This document shows, piece after piece, positions 28,696 through 37,928 of a DNA stretch of 64,000 nt. The position numbers and the translations under genes were made by a program. The stretch covers positions 124,001 through 188,000 of the forward strand of contig JAISCA010000048.1 in assembly GCA_031265875.1 (NCBI GenBank). Direction: 5' to 3'. Numbering within the stretch: position 1 is the first letter of the stretch; the number at the start of each line of letters is the position of its first letter. This DNA is from Propionibacteriaceae bacterium. GTDB taxonomy: Bacteria > Actinomycetota > Actinomycetes > Propionibacteriales > Propionibacteriaceae. The notes beneath the pieces are model-generated. The model worked only from the letters and a program-made list of their open reading frames with translations, made no database searches and was not told the origin of the DNA.

Positions 28696-29994
28696 TCACT
28701 GTCCTTCCACCCGCAGTTGGCGGATCCGTCCGATGACGGCGGAGCTGACGGTCTTGAGCTCGGCCACGGTGTCGTGCACCTCGGCTTCGCGGGCGACGTG
28801 GGTCATGACGCCGAGCATGGCCCCCTCGGCCGCCGGAGTCTGACGGACGGTCGCGATCGAGACGCCGTGCTTGCCGAAGACCGCCGCGATGCGGGCCAGG
28901 ACGCCAGGCGAGTCTCGCACCATCAAGGAGATGTAGTACGAGGTCCGGGCGTCGCCGATGGGAGCCACGACCCGGTTGGTGTAGGCCGTCATGGCCGGGC
29001 CGTGGGTGCCACGGGCCCGGTTGCGGCCGACCGTCACCAGGTCGCCCATGACGGCCGAGGCGGTCGGGGCCCCGCCCGCGCCGGGGCCCAGGAACATCAG
29101 GTGGCCGGCGTTGCGCGACTCCACGAAAACGGCGTTGTAGGCCCCCCGCACGCTGGCCAAGGGATGGTCCGACGGCACCATGGCCGGATGCACCCGGACC
29201 GAGACACGCGGTGGCTCCTCCTCGGTCAGGGTGGCCACCACCAAGAGCTTGACGACATAGCCCAAGCGGGTGGCGGCGGCGATGTCTTCCGCCGTCAAGG
29301 TGGTGATGCCCTCACGGTGGACGTCGTCGCCGGAGATCTCAGTGTGGAAGGCCAGACTGGCCAGGATGGAGGCCTTGGCGGCGGCGTCGTACCCCTCCAC
29401 GTCGGCGGTCGGGTCGGCCTCGGCGTAACCCAGCTCCTGGGCCTGGGCCAGCGCGGCTGAGAAGGACAGGCCCTCGGTCGTCATCTGATCCAGGATGTAA
29501 TTGGTGGTGCCGTTGACGATGCCCATGACGGTGGTGATCTCGTCGCCCACCAAGGATTCCCGCAAAGGCCGCACGATGGGGATGGCCCCGGCCACGGCGG
29601 CCTCGAAGTAGAGGTCCACGCCGGCTCGCTGAGCGGCTTGGTACAACTCGGGGCCGTGGGCCGCCAAGAGGGCCTTGTTGGCCGTCACGACCGAGGCCCC
29701 ATGCTCGATGGCGCTCAGGATCAGACCCCGGGCCGGCTCGATGCCGCCGATCACTTCGACCACGATGTCGGCCTGGGTGACCAGCCAGGCGGTGTCGCCA
29801 GTCAGCAGAGCGGGATCGATGCCGGGCCGCTCGGCGTTGGGGTGACGGACGCCGATGCCGACCAGTGCGACCGGCCGGCCGATCCTAGCTTGTAGATCCT
29901 GGGGGGATTCGAGCAGTAAACGGGCGACTTGGGAGCCGACCACGCCGCAGCCCAACAGGGCTACGCGCAGTGGCTCAGAGGATGGTGAGAGCAC
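28696..29994 (-). CDS. hom: Homoserine dehydrogenase
   Basis: The enzyme reduces aspartate semialdehyde to homoserine, the branch point to threonine and methionine. With GTG 29994 as the start it has 432 residues: NAD(P)-binding ALLGCGVVGSQVA, the catalytic lysine region SVVTANKALLA, the family signature MGIVNGTTNYILDQM with AQELGYAEADPTADVEG, and a C-terminal ACT domain (YYISLMVRDSPGVLARIAAVF) for threonine feedback. The upstream open frame is not Hom-like. It follows lysA after 182 bp that hold an odd palindromic stretch, and it is followed by thrH. Confidence 0.96.
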   Translation of the reverse strand: MLSPSSEPLRVALLGCGVVGSQVARLLLESPQDLQARIGRPVALVGIGVRHPNAERPGIDPALLTGDTAWLVTQADIVVEVIGGIEPARGLILSAIEHGASVVTANKALLAAHGPELYQAAQRAGVDLYFEAAVAGAIPIVRPLRESLVGDEITTVMGIVNGTTNYILDQMTTEGLSFSAALAQAQELGYAEADPTADVEGYDAAAKASILASLAFHTEISGDDVHREGITTLTAEDIAAATRLGYVVKLLVVATLTEEEPPRVSVRVHPAMVPSDHPLASVRGAYNAVFVESRNAGHLMFLGPGAGGAPTASAVMGDLVTVGRNRARGTHGPAMTAYTNRVVAPIGDARTSYYISLMVRDSPGVLARIAAVFGKHGVSIATVRQTPAAEGAMLGVMTHVAREAEVHDTVAELKTVSSAVIGRIRQLRVEGQ

Positions 29995-30060
29995 GCACCA
30001 ATCATGGCCTATCCTGAGCCGGACCGGCGACCGGCGCCAGCGCCGGACTAGCTTCACTAG

Positions 30061-30176
30061 GTGTTTTAAACTTCGACGAATGAGCCGAGTTTCGGTTTCT
30101 CGGGGTCCCCGAAAAGTACCGGACCGCAGCGTAGCGGAGGGAGGACACTTTTTGGGGCTTCTAGGCGACCGCTCCC
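30061..30176. repeat. A+T-richer palindromic spacer between lysA and hom
   Basis: This spacer differs from the surrounding high-G+C sequence by its runs of A and T. It contains the palindrome TCGGGG-T-CCCCGA (30100-30112). A second foldback pairs AAAAGT (30112-30117) with ACTTTT (30147-30152) and has an inner CCGC/GCGG stem (30124-30127 with 30134-30137). It could be a REP-like extragenic element or an attenuator of hom. I see no gene in it. Confidence 0.55.
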
Positions 30177-31577
30177 CTAGCCCAGGTCCAGGGCCAACAG
30201 GTCGTCCAAGGTCTCGCGTCGCAACAGCGGATAGGCCCGCTCGGCGTCGACCGCCACCACCGGTGGGCGGGCCAGGTAGTTGTAATTGGAAGCCATCGAA
30301 CGGGCGTAGGCGCCGGCCGCCGGCACCGCGATGAGATCGCCCGGAGCGATGTCGGCCGGCAGGAAGACGTCCCGCACCAAGATGTCGCCGCCCTCGCAGT
30401 GCTTGCCCACCACCCGGCACAGGGCGGGCGGGGCGCTGGAGGCCCGATTGGCCAGCAGGGCCGAGTACTCGGCGGCGTAGAGGGCGGGGCGGATGTTGTC
30501 GCTCATGCCACCGTCGACGGCCACGTAGACCCGCTGGGCGCCACCGTCCAGTTCGACCACCTTGACCGTGCCGACGGTGTAGACCGCCACCATGGCCGGA
30601 CCGCAGATGGCCCGGCCCGGCTCGATGGCCAGCCGCAACTGGCCCAGGTCGTAGTCGGCCCGCGCCCGCTCCACGATCAAGGACAGGCTGTCTTTCAAGC
30701 CAGCCGGCGTGGGCGGCGTGTCGTCGGCCGTGTAGGCGATGCCGAAGCCGCCGCCCAAATTGAGTTCGGCCAGGTTGGTTCCGGTGGCGTCCCGGAACTG
30801 AGCCATCACCCGCATGGTGCGTTGGGCCGCGACCTGGAAGGCGTCGGTCTCGAAGATCTGGGAGCCGATGTGGGAGTGGACGCCGGCCAAATCGATCCAG
30901 GGGCTGGTCTGGCAGCGCACCAGCGCCATCAGGGCGTGCCCGCCTAGAATGGAGAAACCGAACTTCTGGTCCTCGTGGGCGGTGGCGATGTACTCGTGGG
31001 TGTGGGCCTCGACCCCGGTGGTGACGCGGACCAGCACCTTGGCCTTGACGTCCAACTCCTGGGCCAAGGCCTCGATGCGTTCGATCTCGTCCAGCGAATC
31101 GACGATGACGTGACCGACGCCGGCCTCCAGGCCCAAACGCAGTTCAGCCAAAGATTTATTGTTGCCATGGAAGCCGATCCGGTGGGGCGGGAAGCCGGCC
31201 CGCAGAGCCACCATCAACTCGTTGCCGGAGCAGACGTCCAGGCCCAGTCCCTCCTGATCGATCCAACGGGCCACCCCGCGGCAAAGGAAGGCCTTGCCGG
31301 CGTAGTAGACGTCCCAGTCGTCGAAGGCCTGGGCGAAGGCGCGGGCGCGAGCCCGGAACTCGGCCTCGTCGACGAAATAGGCCGGACTGCCGAACTGCTC
31401 GGTCAATTCGGTCAAAGGACGCCCGACCAAAGTCATGGCCCCGTCTCCGGCGCGCTCCACTCCGGCCGGCCAGAGGGCCGGATTGAGCCAGTTGAGGTCG
31501 TCCGGCCGGACCAGCCAAGTGGGACGCGAGGCCATCGCGTCAGCGTGGATGGACCCGGCGACGTGCGTGTGTGGCAT
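30177..31577 (-). CDS. lysA: Diaminopimelate decarboxylase
   Basis: This PLP enzyme decarboxylates meso-diaminopimelate to lysine. With ATG 31577 as the start it has 466 residues and matches mycobacterial LysA throughout: PLP lysine in VYYAGKAFLC, HGNNKS, GVHSHIGSQIF, NLGGGFGIAY, AIEPGRAI, GKHCEGGDILV and the C-terminal RRETLDDLLAL. On the minus strand TAAGGT (31585-31590) lies 7 nt before ATG, suggesting a leaderless transcript. Mycobacteria have argS just upstream; here a tRNA-Arg gene lies there, on the opposite strand. Confidence 0.97.
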   Translation of the reverse strand: MPHTHVAGSIHADAMASRPTWLVRPDDLNWLNPALWPAGVERAGDGAMTLVGRPLTELTEQFGSPAYFVDEAEFRARARAFAQAFDDWDVYYAGKAFLCRGVARWIDQEGLGLDVCSGNELMVALRAGFPPHRIGFHGNNKSLAELRLGLEAGVGHVIVDSLDEIERIEALAQELDVKAKVLVRVTTGVEAHTHEYIATAHEDQKFGFSILGGHALMALVRCQTSPWIDLAGVHSHIGSQIFETDAFQVAAQRTMRVMAQFRDATGTNLAELNLGGGFGIAYTADDTPPTPAGLKDSLSLIVERARADYDLGQLRLAIEPGRAICGPAMVAVYTVGTVKVVELDGGAQRVYVAVDGGMSDNIRPALYAAEYSALLANRASSAPPALCRVVGKHCEGGDILVRDVFLPADIAPGDLIAVPAAGAYARSMASNYNYLARPPVVAVDAERAYPLLRRETLDDLLALDLG

Positions 31578-31697
31578 ACCCGACACCTTAGAGGCTGGCA
31601 GCCTGGGCCTCCCTCGGAAGCGTTACTCTGCGGACGCGCCGGGGCCTGGGCCGGGCCGAGCGGCGTTGGAGTCCTGATAGCATGAACGAGCCGATCA

Positions 31698-31769
31698 GCC
31701 CTCGTAGCTCAGGGGATAGAGCACCGCCCTCCGGAGGCGGGAGCGCAGGTTCGAATCCTGCCGGGGGCG
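31698..31769 (+). tRNA. tRNA-Arg (anticodon CCG)
   Basis: The sequence folds into a full cloverleaf: acceptor 31698-31704 with 31762-31768, D stem GCTC/GAGC, anticodon stem CCGCC/GGCGG with loop CTCCGGA (anticodon CCG at 31731-31733), and T stem GCAGG/CCTGC with loop TTCGAAT. The discriminator is G31769. CCA is not encoded. It reads CGG arginine codons. Confidence 0.95.
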
Positions 31770-31841
31770 CGTCCAAACCCATCGACCAGACCGATCGTGC
31801 TCCCATCACGACCACACGACCCCCCGCTGACGGAAGGAAAC

Positions 31842-33296
31842 ATGGCCGCCAACGCTTCGGCTGGCGCCGGACGCTGGATCGCCCGGTGGAACTGGGCCAT
31901 CAGTCGGTTGCGTCTCACCACTGGCCGCAAGGCCGTGGCTTGTTGGGCCATCACCCGTGGCATCATCTTCGCTTTCTGGGGTCTGTTCGGCTTCTACCCC
32001 CAAGGCGACGTCGATTACTACTACCGTTCCATCCGTCGCCTCTTCCTGGGTCTGATCACGCCGGAGCAGACCCTGATCGAATACCCCACCCCGCTGATCT
32101 GGATCCTGAGCCTGCCCTATCTGATCGGAGCCGGCAACAAAACTGGCTTCTTATTCGCCTTCATCGTCTTATTCCTGGCCACCGACGCCTTGGTGGCCTG
32201 GCTGCTCTGGCGCACGGCCCGTAAGTTCGGCACCGACCCCAACCCGGCCGTCCTGTTCTGGATCGGCTTCGTCTTGGCCATGGGACCGATCACCTACATG
32301 CGGCTGGATCTCTTGACCGCCGCCCTGGGCGCGGCCGCCGTCTTGGCCTTGGTCCGCGGCCATCGCGCCAGCGCCGGCGTCATGATCGGCCTGGGGGCTT
32401 CGATCAAGCTCTGGCCGGCCCTGCTCTGGCCCGCCACCATGGTGGACCGCCGAGCGGTCTGGCGCGCCACCTGGGGCATCTGGAGCTGCGGCGCCGTGCT
32501 GGTGGCGGCCTCCTTGCTCTACGCCGGCTGGGACCGCCTGCTCAGCCCCTTGACCTGGCAGGCCGGCCGGGGCCTCCAGATCGAGTCGATCTATGCCACC
32601 CCGATCATGTTGGCGCGCCTGTTCGCCCACGGCCATTACGACGTCTCGGTCTCGCGCTACCAGGCCTTCGAGATCGCCGGGCCCGGTTCCCCGGCCATGG
32701 TGGCCGTGGCCTCGGCCGCCACCGCCCTGGGCGGCCTGACCATGTTGGCGCTCTACCTGGGCTGGCTGCGCCGCCACCAGCGCACCGCCATCGAGGCTGG
32801 GACCTTGATGATCATCGCCACCTTGATCATGATCATCACCAACAAGACTTTCAGCCCCCAGTACATGATGTGGCTGGCCGGGCCGGTGGCCGGCCTCTTG
32901 ACCATCTCGGCCCGCCGCCCGACCATGCCGATCCTGCCCGATCAGCCCGCCACACCGATGTCGTTGGCCCGCCAGATCGGGCTCTGGACCTTGGCCTTGA
33001 CGGCCCTCACCCAATTGGTCTACCCGACCTTGTACGGCTACCTGGTGACTTGGAGTTGGCTGACCCCGCTGGCCACCGTCGTCTTGGCCGCGCGCAACCT
33101 GGCTCTGCTCTACTTCTCGATCCGCTTGATCAGGCTGGCCTTCCGCTCCATCGCCTGGCGGCCCCGGGGCGAGCCGGAGACGCCCTCGAAACGTCCCCTC
33201 TCGGCCAGCCCATCGAGCCCGCGGCGCCCGGGGCGCATAACAGATCGGGCACAACCGGCCTCGACACGCCCGCCCCCTCTTCCCCCGGCCACGTAA
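31842..33296 (+). CDS. Polytopic membrane glycosyltransferase-like protein (GT87/DUF2029 type)
   Basis: The 484-residue protein has about ten membrane helices and a Pro/Ser/Arg-rich cytoplasmic tail (about the last 45 residues). The early loop GDVDYYY carries an acidic cluster like the catalytic aspartate of GT-C enzymes such as PimE mannosyltransferase. The NKTFSPQYMMWLAGP loop is typical of DUF2029/GT87 proteins. It probably transfers a sugar from a polyprenyl-phosphate donor on the outer side of the membrane; the acceptor is unknown. ATG 31842 follows GGAAGGA. It stands alone between the tRNA and the foldback element. Confidence 0.75.
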   Translation: MAANASAGAGRWIARWNWAISRLRLTTGRKAVACWAITRGIIFAFWGLFGFYPQGDVDYYYRSIRRLFLGLITPEQTLIEYPTPLIWILSLPYLIGAGNKTGFLFAFIVLFLATDALVAWLLWRTARKFGTDPNPAVLFWIGFVLAMGPITYMRLDLLTAALGAAAVLALVRGHRASAGVMIGLGASIKLWPALLWPATMVDRRAVWRATWGIWSCGAVLVAASLLYAGWDRLLSPLTWQAGRGLQIESIYATPIMLARLFAHGHYDVSVSRYQAFEIAGPGSPAMVAVASAATALGGLTMLALYLGWLRRHQRTAIEAGTLMIIATLIMIITNKTFSPQYMMWLAGPVAGLLTISARRPTMPILPDQPATPMSLARQIGLWTLALTALTQLVYPTLYGYLVTWSWLTPLATVVLAARNLALLYFSIRLIRLAFRSIAWRPRGEPETPSKRPLSASPSSPRRPGRITDRAQPASTRPPPLPPAT

Positions 33297-33317
33297 TCAG
33301 TTAGGCTCGCTGGTGCT

Positions 33318-33486
33318 CTAGTGTCGTGTTAGGGAAATGGTTGACAGGCGAGCATGGGTCAGATGGGGTGTCTGGCCAGGCGGAGGGTCGTCTGAACACT
33401 GGTCGTGTTCAGACGGGTCCGACAACGCCGCCAGAGGCCCTAGCTGACCCAGCGCAGCGTCAGACATCTCCCTAACACGACACTAG
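33318..33486. mobile_element. 169-bp foldback (MITE-like) element with CTAG ends
   Basis: The whole stretch is an imperfect palindrome centred on base 33402. Its ends, from CTAG (33318-33321) inward and CTAG (33483-33486) inward, match over 22 of 23 bp as inverted repeats (CTAGTGTCGTGTTAGGGA outermost). The apex is a perfect 11-bp stem, 33389-33399 with 33405-33415, around a 5-nt loop. It has no reading frame of note. CTAG is the known target of some IS481-family elements, and TGT at the ends fits that family, so a non-autonomous IS481 derivative is my inference. It ends 45 bp before the kgd start codon. Confidence 0.75.
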
Positions 33487-33531
33487 CCCGTGGCCAACCA
33501 CGACGCCGTGTCATTCCAGGAGAGTGGATCC

Positions 33532-36500
33532 GTGAGCGTTACGTCGATTCCCCGCCCCACCGTGACGACCGATTTCGGGGCCAACACTTGGCTGATCGAG
33601 GACATGCGGGAGGCTTGGCTAGCCGATCCCACTTCGGTCCTGCCCAGTTGGGTGGATTATTTCCAAGCCGCCGAGGCTCAGCCCAACTGGCCTGGCCCAG
33701 CTGAACCGACCCGGCCCGCTCCGGCGCCGCCGATCCTGGTCCCGGCAGCGTCGCCCCCACCGGCCCAGCCGGCCCCGGCGGCCCCGCCAGCTCGACCAGC
33801 TCTCTCCCTGCCACCGGCCCCAGCCGCTCCACCGGCTCCGTCAGCCCCACCGGCCCCTGCCGCCCCGCCGACTCTGCCGCCACCACCAGCGCTGCCGGCT
33901 TTGACACCGGCTCCGCCCCGTCCCGCTCCGCCCACTCTGCCGGCGCCGCCCGAGCCGGCTCCTCAGCCGGACCGGCCCCCCCGCGCCACCGTCGAGCCAG
34001 AGACTAAGAAGACGGCCGAGAGCCCGCAGCGCCACGAGGCCGGCCTGCCCGCCAATCCGCCCAATCCGCGTCAGCGGCCCCTGACCGCCGCTCCCGAGCC
34101 GGAACGGTCAGTCCTGCGGTCGGCCGCGCTTAGGACCGCCCAGAACATGGACGCCTCGCTGGCGCTACCGACCGCCACCAGCGTGCGCACCATCCCGATG
34201 AAACTGGTCATCGATCTGCGCGACCAGATGAACAAGCACCTACGGCAGACCCGAGGCGGCAAAATCTCTTTCACCCATCTGGTGGCCTACGCCATGGTCG
34301 AGGCTTTGCGGGCGGTGCCGGCCCTGAACGTCTACTACGACGACAGCCAGGGCAAGGCCGCCCTGGTGCGCCCCAACACCTGCAATCTCGGCTTGGCCAT
34401 CGACGTCGAACGCCCGGACGGGTCGCGCCAACTCCTAGTGCCCAATATCAAGCAGGCCGACAGCCTCGACTTCGCCCAATTCGTGGCCGCCTACGAGGAC
34501 CTGGTCCAGCGGGCCCACGCCGGGCAACTGCGGGCGGACGACTTCGCCGGCACCACCTGCACCTTGACCAATCCGGGCGGTGGCGGCACCGATCACTCGA
34601 TCCCCCGGCTGATGCCGGGCCAAGGCGTCATCCTGGGAGTCGGTTCGATCGACTACGCCCCCGGTTTCCAAGGGGCCAGCCCCTCGCGACTGAGCGAACT
34701 GGGCATCTCGCGGGTGATGGCCCTGACCTCGACCTACGACCACCGCGTCATCCAAGGGGCCCAGTCGGGCGAGTTCTTGGCCCACATCGAACAGCTGTTG
34801 ATCGGCCAGCACGACTTCTACGGCCGCGTCTTCACCGCCCTGCGCATCCCCTACGCTCCCCTGGCCTGGGACGTCGACATCTACGCCACCCGCCAGCACG
34901 AGGTCTCCAAGACGGCCCGGGTGATGCAGCTGATCGCCGCCTATCGCAGCCTGGGCCATCTGATGGCCGACACCGATCCCCTGCTCTACCGACTGCGTTC
35001 GCACCCCGACCTGGTCTTGGCCACCCACGGCCTGACCCTGTGGGACTTGGACCGCGAGTTCGCCGTCGGCACCCTCGGCGGCCAGCAGCGTCAATACCTC
35101 TCCCTCCGCACCATCATGGACACCCTGCAAGACGCCTACTGCCGCACCATCGGCGTCGAGTACATGCACATCTCCGATCCCGAGCAGCGACTCTGGATCC
35201 AGCAGCGCCTGGAATCGCCCCGCGATCCGATCTCGTACACCGAACACATGCGCATCCTGGACCGTTTGATCGAGGCCGAGCTGTTCGAGACCTTCTTACA
35301 GACCAAGTTCGTGGGCCAGAAGCGGTTCTCCCTGGAAGGCGGCGAGTCGGCCATCGTCCTGCTCGACCAAGTCTGCGAGCAGGCCGCCCGGGCCGGCCTG
35401 GAAGAGGTCTGCATCGGTATGCCCCACCGGGGCCGGCTCAACGTCTTGGCCAACATCGTGGGCAAGTCGTACTCTCAGATCTTCCAGGAGTTCGAGGAGG
35501 GCATCCAGCCGTCCGGCAGCCAGGGCACGGGCGACGTCAAGTACCACCTCGGCGCGGAGGGGCGTTTCGCGGCCAGCAACGGCGACACCATCCGGGCCTC
35601 GGTGGCGGCCAACCCCAGCCATCTGGAGATGGTCGACCCCGTGCTGGAGGGCATCGCCCGGGCCAAGCAGGACCGTTCCCAGTCCACCCTGCCCCATCCG
35701 GCCTTGCCCATCCTGATCCACGGCGACGCCGCCTTCGCCGGCCAAGGCGTCACCTTCGAGACCCTGCAGATGTCGCAGTTGCGCGGTTACACCACCGGCG
35801 GCACCGTCCACGTCGTCATCAACAATCAGGTCGGCTTCACCACCGCCCCGGTCGAGTCGCGTTCCTCGACCTATTGCACCGATGTGGCCAAGGCCATCCA
35901 GGCTCCCGTCTTCCACGTCAACGGCGACGATCCCGACGCCTGCGTCAGAGTGGCCCGGCTGGCCTTCGACTACCGTCAGCGCTTCAACAAGGACGTCGTC
36001 ATCGATCTGGTCTGCTACCGCCGCCGGGGCCACAACGAGGGCGACGATCCCAGCTTCACCCAGCCCTTGATGTACGACCTGATCAAGCAGAAACGAACGG
36101 TCCGGGCGCTGTACAGCGAAGCTTTGATCGGCCGGGGCGACATCTCCCCCCAGGACGCCGAGGAGGCCAGGCGCCACTTCAACCAGCGCCTGGAGTCGGT
36201 CTTCGCCGAGGTCCGCGACGCCGCCCGCAAACGCGACACCAGTTACGTCCGTCGCCCCCGCTACCCGGCCAAGCCGGCCCATAACAAGTCGACCTCGATC
36301 AGTTGGCAGACCATGCGCATGGTGGCCGACGCCCACACCCGCTTCCCCGAGGGCTTCACCGTCCATCCCAAGGTGCTGCCTCAGCTGGAGCGCCGGGCCC
36401 AGGCCATCCTGAACGGACCGATCGACTGGGCCACGGCTGAGATGCTGGCCATCGGCTCCCTCCTGATCGAGGGCCATCCGGTCCGCCTGGCCGGTCAGGA

Positions 36501-37464
36501 CACCCGCCGGGGCACCTTCTCCCAGCGCTTCGGGGCCGTGGTGGACCGCCTCACCAACGAGGCCTACGTGCCCTTGAAGCACCTGTCCGACAGCCAGGGG
36601 AGCTTCGACATCTACGACTCCCTGCTCAGTGAGTACGCCGCCCTCGGCTTCGAGTACGGCTACTCGGTGGCGGCCCCGGAGGCCTTGGTGATGTGGGAGG
36701 CTCAGTTCGGCGACTTCGCCAACACGGCCCAGGGCGTGATCGATGAGTTCATCGTCTCGGGCGAAGCCAAGTGGCAGCAGAACTCCGGCGTCGTCCTGCT
36801 GCTGCCCCACGGCTACGAGGGCCAAGGGCCGGATCACTCCTCGGCCCGGCTGGAGCGCTGGTTGCAACTGTGCAGCGAAGGCGCCCTAGTGGTCTGCCAG
36901 CCCAGCACCCCGGCCAGCTACTTCCATCTCCTCCGCACTCACGCCTACGTCAACTGGCACCGGCCCATGGTGGTGGCCACGCCGAAGTCGATGCTGCGGC
37001 AGAAGCAGGCCGTCTCGGTCCCAGAGGACTTCAGCGGCGGCCAATGGCGCCATGTCCTGCCCGACCCCAGCGTGACCGATCCCAGCCAAGTCGAGCGCAT
37101 CCTGCTCTGCTCGGGCAAGCTGCGCTGGGAACTGGCCAGCCGACGGGCCGAGTTGGGTCTGGAGGGCCGGATCGCCATCCTGCCCTTGGAGCGGCTCTAT
37201 CCCCTGCCGGCCGGGCATCTGGCGGCCGAGCTGGCCAAGTATCCCCACATCCGCGATCTGCGTTACGTCCAGGAGGAGCCGGCCAACCAGGGGGCCTGGA
37301 GCTTCTTGGAGAAGCACCTGCCGGTGGCCTTGAAGGCGGAGTCGCCCGACCTCGACCTCAAGTTGAGCGCTGTCACCCGGCCGGCCTCGTCGGCCCCGGC
37401 GGTCGGCACCCACTGCGAGCACGAGGACCAGCAGCGCGCCGTCCTGACCGCCGCTTTCGCCTGA
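33532..37464 (+). CDS. kgd: Multifunctional 2-oxoglutarate decarboxylase/dehydrogenase E1o with E2 domain
   Basis: This is the actinobacterial OdhA/Kgd fusion, which acts with lipoamide dehydrogenase and an E2 in the 2-oxoglutarate dehydrogenase complex. With GTG 33532, which follows AGGAG, it has 1310 residues. The N-terminus (FGANTWLIEDM...WVDYF) binds the complex. A proline- and alanine-rich linker of about 90 residues follows, then an E2-like acyltransferase domain (ending ALTSTYDHRVIQGAQSGEFL), then the ThDP-dependent E1 part (EVCIGMPHRGRLNVLANIVGKSYSQIF; HGDAAFAGQG; YRRRGHNEGDDPS; PLKHL). Regulation by the FHA protein OdhI/GarA is known in the family. A foldback element sits just upstream, where a promoter would be expected. 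Confidence 0.97.
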   Translation: MSVTSIPRPTVTTDFGANTWLIEDMREAWLADPTSVLPSWVDYFQAAEAQPNWPGPAEPTRPAPAPPILVPAASPPPAQPAPAAPPARPALSLPPAPAAPPAPSAPPAPAAPPTLPPPPALPALTPAPPRPAPPTLPAPPEPAPQPDRPPRATVEPETKKTAESPQRHEAGLPANPPNPRQRPLTAAPEPERSVLRSAALRTAQNMDASLALPTATSVRTIPMKLVIDLRDQMNKHLRQTRGGKISFTHLVAYAMVEALRAVPALNVYYDDSQGKAALVRPNTCNLGLAIDVERPDGSRQLLVPNIKQADSLDFAQFVAAYEDLVQRAHAGQLRADDFAGTTCTLTNPGGGGTDHSIPRLMPGQGVILGVGSIDYAPGFQGASPSRLSELGISRVMALTSTYDHRVIQGAQSGEFLAHIEQLLIGQHDFYGRVFTALRIPYAPLAWDVDIYATRQHEVSKTARVMQLIAAYRSLGHLMADTDPLLYRLRSHPDLVLATHGLTLWDLDREFAVGTLGGQQRQYLSLRTIMDTLQDAYCRTIGVEYMHISDPEQRLWIQQRLESPRDPISYTEHMRILDRLIEAELFETFLQTKFVGQKRFSLEGGESAIVLLDQVCEQAARAGLEEVCIGMPHRGRLNVLANIVGKSYSQIFQEFEEGIQPSGSQGTGDVKYHLGAEGRFAASNGDTIRASVAANPSHLEMVDPVLEGIARAKQDRSQSTLPHPALPILIHGDAAFAGQGVTFETLQMSQLRGYTTGGTVHVVINNQVGFTTAPVESRSSTYCTDVAKAIQAPVFHVNGDDPDACVRVARLAFDYRQRFNKDVVIDLVCYRRRGHNEGDDPSFTQPLMYDLIKQKRTVRALYSEALIGRGDISPQDAEEARRHFNQRLESVFAEVRDAARKRDTSYVRRPRYPAKPAHNKSTSISWQTMRMVADAHTRFPEGFTVHPKVLPQLERRAQAILNGPIDWATAEMLAIGSLLIEGHPVRLAGQDTRRGTFSQRFGAVVDRLTNEAYVPLKHLSDSQGSFDIYDSLLSEYAALGFEYGYSVAAPEALVMWEAQFGDFANTAQGVIDEFIVSGEAKWQQNSGVVLLLPHGYEGQGPDHSSARLERWLQLCSEGALVVCQPSTPASYFHLLRTHAYVNWHRPMVVATPKSMLRQKQAVSVPEDFSGGQWRHVLPDPSVTDPSQVERILLCSGKLRWELASRRAELGLEGRIAILPLERLYPLPAGHLAAELAKYPHIRDLRYVQEEPANQGAWSFLEKHLPVALKAESPDLDLKLSAVTRPASSAPAVGTHCEHEDQQRAVLTAAFA

Positions 37465-37676
37465 TCGACCTCGCTGCGAGCGGTCTCGAGACCTCCTGGA
37501 CGACCCGCTCCCAGTGCTCCGAAACCGTCAGAAGGACCTTTCTTTCGGCGTTTTTCTAACTTTTCGGCGTCTTCTCTTGTGCCCTGTGGTATTCATTGAA
37601 ACACTTGGAAGGCCCTTGGGCGCGACAGCGCTTGGGCTCACCCCTCAGGCTTTTGAACCAAAGGAGCAGGACCGCG

Positions 37677-37928
37677 ATGGACTGGCGCCATCAAGCCGCG
37701 TGCTTGACGGAAGACCCGGAACTGTTCTTCCCGATCGGTAACACCGGTCCAGCGTTGCTCCAAATCGAGGAGGCCAAGAAGGTCTGCGAGCGCTGCGTGG
37801 TGCGGGACAAGTGCTTGCATTGGGCCTTGGAAGCCGGGCAGGACCACGGCGTCTGGGGCGGGTTGAGCGAAGACGAGCGGCGGGCCATGAAGCGCCGCCA
37901 GGCCCGTTCTCGCCTGCGTAACGCCTGA
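37677..37928 (+). CDS. whiB1: WhiB-family [4Fe-4S] transcription regulator, WhiB1 type
   Basis: The 83-residue protein begins MDWRHQAACL and matches WhiB1 closely (DPELFFPIGNTGPALLQIEEAK). The four cluster ligands are Cys9, Cys37, Cys40 and Cys46, followed by the GVWGGLSEDERR turn and a basic tail (KRRQARSRLR) that binds DNA. In mycobacteria WhiB1 is essential, binds sigma-A and reacts with nitric oxide. AAGGAG at 37661-37666 fixes the start. The 212-bp upstream gap is T-rich around 37540-37580 and probably holds the promoter. pdtaS lies nearby on the other strand, as in mycobacteria. Confidence 0.95.
   Translation: MDWRHQAACLTEDPELFFPIGNTGPALLQIEEAKKVCERCVVRDKCLHWALEAGQDHGVWGGLSEDERRAMKRRQARSRLRNA

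Noticed and set aside
37500..37676. Rho-independent terminator of kgd in the T-rich stretch near 37540-37570
   Set aside because: The T runs are not preceded by a stable stem; the region looks more like the whiB1 promoter.
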